From assembly GCA_017506865.1 (NCBI GenBank), contig JAFCMP010000168.1:1-64000 (forward strand): DNA of 64,000 nt. The letters are read 5' to 3'. Source of the stretch: Tribonema minus. Its lineage: Eukaryota > Sar > Xanthophyceae > Tribonematales > Tribonemataceae. Numbering within the stretch: the stretch's first letter is position 1; the number at the start of each line of letters is the position of its first letter. Below the pieces are notes generated by a model, which did not search any database, was not told where the DNA came from, and was given only the letters and a program-made list of their open reading frames with translations. Positions 56,586 through 64,000 of this stretch are shown here, in pieces. The position numbers and the translations under genes are program-made.

Positions 56586-58912
56586 GAACTTCAAGCGCAC
56601 GAGCAGCCCGCTGAGAGGCCCCTGACGCTGCAGTTCTGGAGGGGTTGATGCGCTTTGTGTCCACCGCCCTGCACTCACGCGTAACGCCATATAACGCGCC
56701 TCTGAGATCAACAGGCGCTAAGGAAGCGGCAGAGAGCTGCCGCGCCCCTCTCACAGCACACATGTGTGGCGCAGCTGGAAGGCCCACACCACAGTTTTAG
56801 TCGTTCTTCTTGTTGTCTTTTCTGCGTGCATTTTAGTCGAATCGGGCGTGCCCGACAGCTCAGTTTACAGCGATATACCTGCACTAACGATCTGCGCCCC
56901 GGTGTCGGCGCCGACCACTGCTCCTCGATGCAACAGCAGTACGGAAGTTGTCTGTGCGTGCCAGCTTCGCGTGCGTCTCAGCAGCGAGTGCCTTAGGCGG
57001 GGTCACGGACCTCGCAGCGCAGTCTTCCGCATGTGTGCGCCGCCGCCCACGGGCGGTGACGCTCCCGTGGGGTCAGCGGCGGCGTCAGTGCCGCTTGTAC
57101 GTGCGCAGGCTGCGCCCTCCCCCGCAGTATGTCGACTTTTAAGTGAAGCCATGAATGCAGTCAAGTGGTTGCTGTTGGGTCGTAGGAGCACATTCATGTC
57201 CAAGATGCAACTTTACTTTTCGTTTCGCCACACTCGCCGGCGCAGCGTGCGCGCTCTCCGTTGCTCTCGAGCTGTTTCACTGCTCTTGTGCATTGCGCAT
57301 GCCGTGTGAAAACTTGTGGCGTCAGCCCAGTTGTGGCCTGGTGTGCTGTGTGTGTACGTTTTGTGCAGCACTGCTCAGGAATGCGCCGCAGATGCCGCTT
57401 GCTTGGTTCGATGACTGCACGCTGACCTTTTGGCTGTGAGGCTCAGGGGCCCTTGCATCAGCCCTGTTGCACGCGTTGCACACATGCTCATGTGCTGCTG
57501 CCAAAGCGCTCATCATGTGCAATGCCCGTATTGTAATTGTTCGCTTTAGGTCGGAAGCTCACAAGGTATACCAAACCAGGCTTGGTGCACCACACATAAC
57601 AAGTAAAACTCCTGTGCGTGTGAACAAGTCCCTCTCGTGTAGGTGCATGAAGTGGCGCTCACGCTACTGACAAAAACCTAGACTGTGCAAGACTTTCTGC
57701 AAGCATCATGCTGGTAGTACATGCCAATGGAAGGCTGCGGCCTCGATTGTGGCGCCAATCACATGGGCATGAAGCTGAATTGCTGGCCTTGACAAAGCCG
57801 CCTTCATTGCTTTGGTGCACACGCGCATCCCTTGCACGTGCTTAAAGCCATCAACGGTACCGAGTCTGCTGCATGCAGATGACCGTGGTGCACACAGAGA
57901 GGATACAGCGTCATTGCCTTCACTGCGCGGGCGCCGGGCGTCGCATACAGAATCACAGAGCCCAGCGATGCCACCAATGGCAGAAGCATTGTCCGTGGTC
58001 TCACATCTTGTCATGTGGCGTGGGCGTTGCAATGCATGGTCATGGTGTGATGTCAAGCATATGAATATGCATACATGTAGTGAGACAAATGTATGTGCCT
58101 AGAGAAGTTCCAGGACTTGTGCCAATGCGTGCTCAGCCGCAGCGTTTGAACTGAATTCAGCAATGCAAACGCACATGCACTTTATTATTTGCATGAGCCC
58201 ACTGCGGTAGCATCGCATGTACAGTACCCCATGCTGAGGGCTTGCTGAGCAGCGGCAGAGATGGGGCGTCACTGCACTTGCCCTTGCAAACAACGAATCA
58301 CTCTCTTGCACGTGATCCGGTGGTCGGACGCGTCTCGTCGTTGGCCAGTGGGCCTTCTGTGGGCCAAAAGGCCCCGTATTTTCACACCGCTACTTTTTCA
58401 TTCGCCTTTCTTCCCGCAGTTTCCATGTGGTACTCATGGACTTGAGTTTTAACAGGCCACGGCGGATGTCGTGTTTGCTGACGTTAAGGTTCGGATATAC
58501 CCTATGCAGCAACAACCTACTAGTCTGCACTATGATGATGCATATGAAAAGTACATGTGCCTGGATTACTTTGGAGTCACTGCTTCATCATTTCTGCCAT
58601 TGCACTGATGAACACATGCCGCTCCCATGTGAGCCATGCAAGATGCTGCTGAGTCAATTATGTATCCGCTTTCAGCCATTTTTTTTTTAAATTTAAAACT
58701 GCAAAACATTCACCTACAATCACCTCGAAAAAACACCCTGTGAAAACGGTCGTTGCGTTACGGCCAAGCTGGCTCTCCAAGCAAGCAACGAAGAGCCATT
58801 GACTGCTGGGGCATGCACTATGATCACAGCCATGAGCAAGCGCACGGCGTGATGCCAACTTCTACACCTGCTGGCAAAGGTGTTGGAGCTCGAAAGCAGG
58901 CGTGCGTGCGAG
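56586..58912. other. Intergenic stretch between gene B and the xylanase-like gene
   Basis: It should contain the gene B 3' UTR and the promoter of the next gene. The longest open frame (56764-57309, 181 codons) starts with a hydrophobic segment, but I see no family resemblance, splice partner or biased composition, so I do not call it a gene. No RNA gene or transposon end was found. Confidence 0.45.
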
Positions 58913-61900
58913 ATGGCGCTGCGGCGCATACTGGTGTTCTTGTGCTGCTGTGCCAGCGCGTTATCGCAGGTGAGTCGCCGACAGCGGCGGCAGCGACTGC
59001 AGCCTGGGAAGTGCGCCATGCAGAATTGTGCGTCGCCATCTTCTACTCGAGGCAGCGACAGCTACGCGCATAGCAGTCGACCACCTGGGGCTGATGAAGA
59101 ATAATTGTTTCCGCAAGGACGTACTGCAACGTCGTGTTCCAGTTCCTGCGGGCAAGGCTTGAGCGGATCACTGGACCACTACTACCACATACGTGGAGGC
59201 TGGAGCATTCTTGCTGTGCCATTGGTCTGTCGAAGCTCAGACGGCATGTGTTGCAAGACACTGCCGCCCCACATAAAAGTCAGTGCAGGGCACTGCGGTC
59301 GACACTCGTTGGGACTCTTGCACAGAGGCTGGGAAAACACAAGTTTTAGGCCAGGAAATTCAGAACTTCTAGTGCGCATTTGCATACGCAAGATGCGGTC
59401 AGCATGCAGTGGGTTTATGGTCCTGCTAGCCATCAGTGTGCATCATGCAAAAATCCGGCGTTGTCATGTGAGGGTGTCCTGCCATGCGCTCACTGCTCAA
59501 TTTTTGACAGTACGCGACAGCTGTATACATATGTATGACCCACTGCAGAAGTGTACGGCAACAATTATGGAGAGGCTACGAGGTACTGAAGCACAGGAAC
59601 GTATGCTTGAGTGGCGTATGAACTGCATCAAATAATGATGACATTGTGAATACCATGGGAATACTGGCACCATTCATGTTACGGGACCCGCAGAGTCGCA
59701 TTCGGGATCTGAGCAGGCGAAGACCTGCGTACTCTGGTGTGAGCTCTGTTACGTCATTCAGTGCATTGCTGAAAAACATCGCTGGCGAGACAGTAAGACG
59801 ACAGGCCTCACACACGTAGTCTCGCTGAGGCGGACCACTCACCGAAAGCAACCCGCCACCGGTGGTATCTCTGCATGCTTGCAGACAAAACGCAAGCAGT
59901 CAGTGCGCGGCCATGAAAGCTTGGCTACATGAAAGCATGCATGAAACGTCAATAGGATCAGACGGGCGTCGTTACGTGTGGTGTGAGGGCCGCATTACCA
60001 AGTTGCGCACGGGTGCTGAGCTTGAACTGCTGCAGCTGCAGCAGGAGCGTTCTTAGCACCTTACGCGTGCACTGCATCCACGCGGGCTCTTTCAGTGCAT
60101 GGCGTGGGTCGCATAGATGGCACTGGTAGTACGTATTTGCAGCTCCAGCACACGATCAACTGGCGGTGGCATTGAGACTCTGTTCGATGACCGCTGGCGT
60201 GGGTCGCTACATGATGGGATTATCGGTTGTGGGGCGGCCATACGCAGCAGCGCAGCTGCGCAGTGAGGTCAGCGGCGCACGCTTTGCAGTTGGAGCGAGA
60301 TTGACACTGTTGCTGGGCCTGCACATCCAACGACTAAACACCCCCACGGTATGTATGAGCCTTGCTCGCTGCACGTTTTGCACGACAGAAAACCATGCTG
60401 CCCGCAAAGACCAATCCACAGGTGCCACGGTAGCTGCCGCTGTGGGGAAAACAAACTGCACTCACGTGTCGTTGTGCTGTGCAGCTGGATCATGTGACAA
60501 AATAATGGCAGCACTCCGCCGTCCCCTCTGTCGCACAAAGGGGACCAGGCATAGAATTAGTACTTTTTGCAAGCCCCCGGGGGAAGTTGGCAGTGTGCCA
60601 AATCACACCTCGTGCTGACAGGCAGCCAACGAGTGTTAGGCACAGCTGCAGCAAAGGCGATAGCTGGTAGGCACAGTTGAAAGCCCACTCACCCTGCCCT
60701 TCTTGCACTGAGGGGGTAGGGTACAGGTGAAAAAGGGGGGGGGGGGGCATTTTGGAGGTGCTGGGGTACCCAGGTGGTTTCGCCCTTAGCTCCTTGCCGT
60801 TTTTTCCCCTTTCCCCCCACAGCCAGAAAGCGACGATACATCAGTGTCTAGTGAGACATTCACTCTTTCATTTGTGCCCTGCCTGCTATTCCCCCAAAGC
60901 TTGTAAAACGGGCTTTGACGCCGCACGCCGACGTACCGCGCGCCGTCACGCTCCTCGCGCACTCCCGCCCGCTGCCTGCGCAGCAGGCGACGCTCCGCGA
61001 CGGCGGCTTCGAGGACCCCGTGGACGGCATCTGGACGGCCAGCTGCGCGGAGTACGCGGGGCGCGTCGCTGCCGGCGGCGGCGCTAGCGCAGGCGGGCCG
61101 GCTGCGCCCCGCAGCGGCGCCTGGATGTACCGCTTCCAGGCCAAGAGCTGCACGGGCTTCTCTGCGGCGCTGACGCAGCGGCTCACGGGGCTGGACGCCA
61201 ACGTGCCGTACTACGTCAGGGTGAGCGCTGCTGCTGCTGGCTGGGTGTGGTGGGTGGCGAGGGGCGGGCGGGGGGGGGGAGTGGGGGGGTATGGGGGGGG
61301 GTTATAGGGGGGGGGCTTGCTGCGGTGCGTCAATGAAGGAGCAAGTATGTCGCGAGCATGTTGGTTGCGTTGCAGCCACTACATTGGTCTGCACGAGTGC
61401 GCACATGCTGCGCATTGGAAGTGCTGCCACTCATTGACAGCTAGCTGGGCCTTGAAGCAAGGCCCTGCATTGTTGATCAGATGAGATAGCTCACGAGCAA
61501 AGCGTATGGCACAGTTCTGGCCACCAGCTGACACGCGCGCAAGTGCGCGCGGCTAGCACGGCACTGACATGACCCCTTGCTCACCTTTTCAAGTGCGCGT
61601 TGGACTGCTCTAGCTAGCCCCTCCCCCCCCCCCCCCCCTTGTGTTCGTTGTCATGACTGCGCCAACCTGCCCCCCTCCCCCCTCCCCGCCCCCTGCGTTC
61701 GCTGCCGTGCTGCGCAGGTATACGTGTGGCTCCCTCAGTCAGCGTGCACGACGTCATCCGGCTCCTCAAGCTGCCCGCAGCTATCGTACCAGGCAGACGC
61801 ATACAGGCCGGTGGGTACTGGGTAAACTTGCATTGCCTCACATGCTTCAATTGCTGCTTGCAGGCCAGTGGTATACTCCTGGGACCGTACTGCACTATGC

Positions 61901-63045
61901 AGTTGACATGCCAATCGAGTGACGCACCAGTATTGCCTGCCCGTCCCCTGCATCCTCGACCGTCGCGCAAGTGGGCTTCCACCTACAGACTGTATAGGTA
62001 GTCTGGTTTGCAGCGCAGCGCACCTTTGCTTGTGCGCAAGAGCTGCGTCAAGAAATGCTCAACGACTGACCCCGCACCCCAAACCCCCACTCACGCCCCC
62101 TTGCTGCCCCCAGGCGGGTACTACAGCCACGGCGATCGCAAACACGTGGAACCTGATATCCGGCAGCATTTACACGACTGGCGTCGACGTCACTCTGAGA
62201 ATCGACAACTTGCCCATTGGGGGCGCCGTATGGTTTGATGATGTCGAACTCCGACGCTGCGGCATCGACGACTTCAGGTACGTCACGCTGCTGCGCAGGT
62301 TTTGAGTTGTCAGAGTCACGATGACGCTGCGACAGCAGGGCTAGCAGTTGCCCTCAATGCTGTCTCCTGGATCATGTTGTGCTGCAGCTGCCAAGTGCTT
62401 CCGCCTCAGTGGTTGCTGAGGCGGGGGGAAAAATCAATGAGCTGCACCCGCAGAGGAAAATGGGGCGAGTGCTGACTGCCTGAGCACTGATGCAGTCGTT
62501 CGGCTTCACCAGACAGGGAGCACTTGGGGTGAAGCGTGGACAGAGCACGCTGAAGCAGAGTGTGTGGGCGTTGCAAAGAGCCGACTGCTGCCGCACTGCT
62601 GCTCAGCGACACAACGGCGATCATGCCCTGTCGTCAAGCTTGTGCCGTCGTCGATGCATCTACAGCGGCATGTGACACTCATACAACGCGCCGACAGCGT
62701 GTGTGGAACGAGGTCAGGAGGCGCGTCCCTTCATCACACAAGAAGCTGACTTCGTTCTGCTGTACAGCACGCGTCAGCACAACGCACGCTCTGCCGCTGC
62801 GCTTTCCCGCCTCGCGGCCAGGGAGTACTCGAGGGGGGAGGTGGACAGGGTGCGCAGGAGGAGCGTCACCGTGAACTTTGGCGCGCCGCAGCCGCGGCCC
62901 GACGGCTCGCTGCCGCGCGTCGCGGAGCTGCGCGCCGACGTGGTGATGCTCAGGCACGCCTTCCCGCTCGGCGCCTCCATGCAGCCCGCGTGCGCGCAGA
63001 CGCCGGCGTGCGTGCGGTTCTTCCGGGACCACTTCAACTATGCAG
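58913..63045 (+). CDS. Secreted CBM4_9/CBM22-like plus GH10 xylanase-like protein, 3' end outside the window
   Basis: Five exons seen: 58913-58969, 60900-61220, 61718-61810, 62114-62277, 62768-63045 (exon 5 might start at 62822, same phase). Joined frame about 304 aa, open at the right edge in phase 1. Exon 1 encodes a signal peptide (MALRRILVFLCCCASALSQ). Exons 2-4 form one carbohydrate-binding module (~40-210) with LRDGGFEDPVDGIW near its start, TWNLISGSIYTT late and AVWFDDVEL at the end, the usual CBM4_9/CBM22 pattern. Exon 5 has VRRRSVTVNF, LRHAFPLGAS and FFRDHFNYA, which match the start of plant-type GH10 xylanases (RKRDV..., NSFPFGS..., FF-HFNWA). The catalytic Glu residues lie in later exons not present, so activity cannot be judged. 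Predicted role: secreted beta-1,4-xylan binding and cleavage or cell-wall remodelling. Confidence 0.74.
58970..60899 (+). other. Long first intron of the xylanase-like gene with decayed open frames
   Basis: Between the signal-peptide exon and exon 2 several moderately long + strand frames occur (59105-59635, about 59636-59832, 59862-60056). Segments such as NDDIVNTMGILAPFMLRDPQ and SDGRRYVWCEGRITKLRTG look compositionally like protein, but they are broken by stops and I recognise no family. They may be remnants of an inserted element. The exon 2 acceptor has a long pyrimidine tract ending CCCCCAAAG at 60899. Confidence 0.35.
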
Positions 63046-64000
63046 GTGACGCGCCGCCCGTGAGAGCAGCCTTAGACGTCCGCGGGTATGATGACGCCGA
63101 AGCGTTATTGGGCGCAAGTTCAAGGTGTGGGAGTCAAGTGCGGCTCAGCAGAATGAAACCCTGGGGGTCAGGCGCTTTCTGTTGCTGCAGTCTCAGCGTC
63201 CATGATGTGGTTAGTGTGACTGATCGCACTGCATGCTGACGTGTGCAGGTATAATGCTCAGCAATTTACGGCGATGGGGGCTGTACGCCAGCAGAAAGTG
63301 TGCTTGTTCAAACACGACTGCAGTAGTGTTGTGGAGAACACTGCAGAGGTTGAAGGGCAGATAATATGCCAGCCAGGCCATGTAGTCTTGCAAGCTCCTG
63401 AGAGCGCACAGAGTGGCTGGACAAAGCGTGCACGTGGGCTGGTTGTATGCTGCATTTACCAGCCATGTCAAATTCTGGACATGTCATGTGCCTGTGCACA
63501 GGTCCCTTTAGCACTGTGCTGTTCACACAATCATAGAAGCACAAGCTGCTGCTGCTGCGTGAGGTACCACACGGCGTGCACTGTATGACCTCCCTCGTGA
63601 GCTCTTGTTACTGCCACCAGCAGCTGCTCACTCAAGTGCTGAATCACAACGAGCTGATGCCAGCGCTGTTACCATGTTGCATGCTCCTTGATTGCAGTGG
63701 CTGAGACTGGTGTGAAGGTGAGAGGTTACCGTACGCCTATAACAAAGGACTACTACAGAGGCGTATGGGCTTAGACTGTAACAGAGCGTACACAAGAGGG
63801 TAATTGGCGCCCAAGGCATGATGCACATCCAGTGAGATTTTGGCTTGCTGGGTGTGGTTGCGCCTGAGCACTGGACCAGATTTGGCATTTGTTGTGCACT
63901 CATCCTCATCTGGGCGCATGCAGCAGCGGCCCTGTTTGCGCATTATGGCCATCATTGTGGTTACATGGCCGCCATCACGGTGCCGGTCCTTGGCGCCTGG
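63046..64000 (+). other. Start of intron 5 of the xylanase-like gene, to the window end
   Basis: A GTGACG donor follows exon 5. GH10 proteins continue here with an NE-KW segment, and no such exon is found before base 64000. No other gene or repeat is recognised. Confidence 0.5.

Noticed and set aside
56764-57309. 181-codon + strand frame with a hydrophobic start
   Set aside because: No family resemblance, paralogue or splice context; length is within chance for this composition.

Overview
The window looks like nuclear DNA of a microbial eukaryote, most likely a microalga. Genes are split into many short GC-rich exons separated by long introns of about 50% GC. Splice donors are GTGAGT-like with a few GC donors, and runs of pure C often precede the acceptors on the sense strand. 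There are no bacterial-type operons. Interstitial CCCTAA repeats, a TA-flanked mariner/Stowaway-type element and a plant-like xylanase module would suit a green (prasinophyte-like) alga. A haptophyte or dinoflagellate cannot be excluded from sequence alone.

Layout. (1) 0.8-8.7 kb, + strand: a seven-exon gene for a probable type II Golgi fucosyltransferase (GT23/FUT8-like, 508 aa model). (2) 9.4-10.2 kb, - strand: an intronless fragment resembling the C-terminal zinc-knuckle plus restriction-like-endonuclease end of a non-LTR retroelement. (3) 11.5-35.9 kb, - strand: gene A, 21 exons, 1059 aa. (4) 35.9-36.7 kb: an 807-bp divergent promoter region. (5) 36.7-56.6 kb, + strand: gene B, 20 exons, 1093 aa. 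(6) 58.9 kb to the right edge, + strand: a secreted CBM4_9/CBM22-like plus GH10 xylanase-like gene, cut by the window end.

Genes A and B are head-to-head paralogues and the centre of interest. Each encodes a signal peptide, a glucose/sorbosone-dehydrogenase-type (PQQ-dependent, HHIP-like) beta-propeller, a Pro-rich linker, and a complete multicopper oxidase with all four copper motifs. I assembled both exon by exon. Every junction is phase-consistent, and most exons have identical lengths in the two genes. Inferred function: a secreted one-chain redox enzyme in which a sugar or alcohol is oxidised at the propeller and electrons pass to the copper centres and O2. Gene B adds a Lys/Gly/Pro tail.

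The second striking theme is duplication of exon edges inside introns. In three genes, pieces of exon carrying a splice site are repeated nearby. The best case is in gene B: four mini-exon-like copies of the end of exon 15 lie in tandem, each with CAG before it and a GC donor after it. Three keep an open, phase-compatible frame, so they may be cassette exons. In gene A the only intron that splits a copper-binding motif, absent from gene B, contains a similar array of donor copies. This suggests intron birth or growth by tandem duplication.
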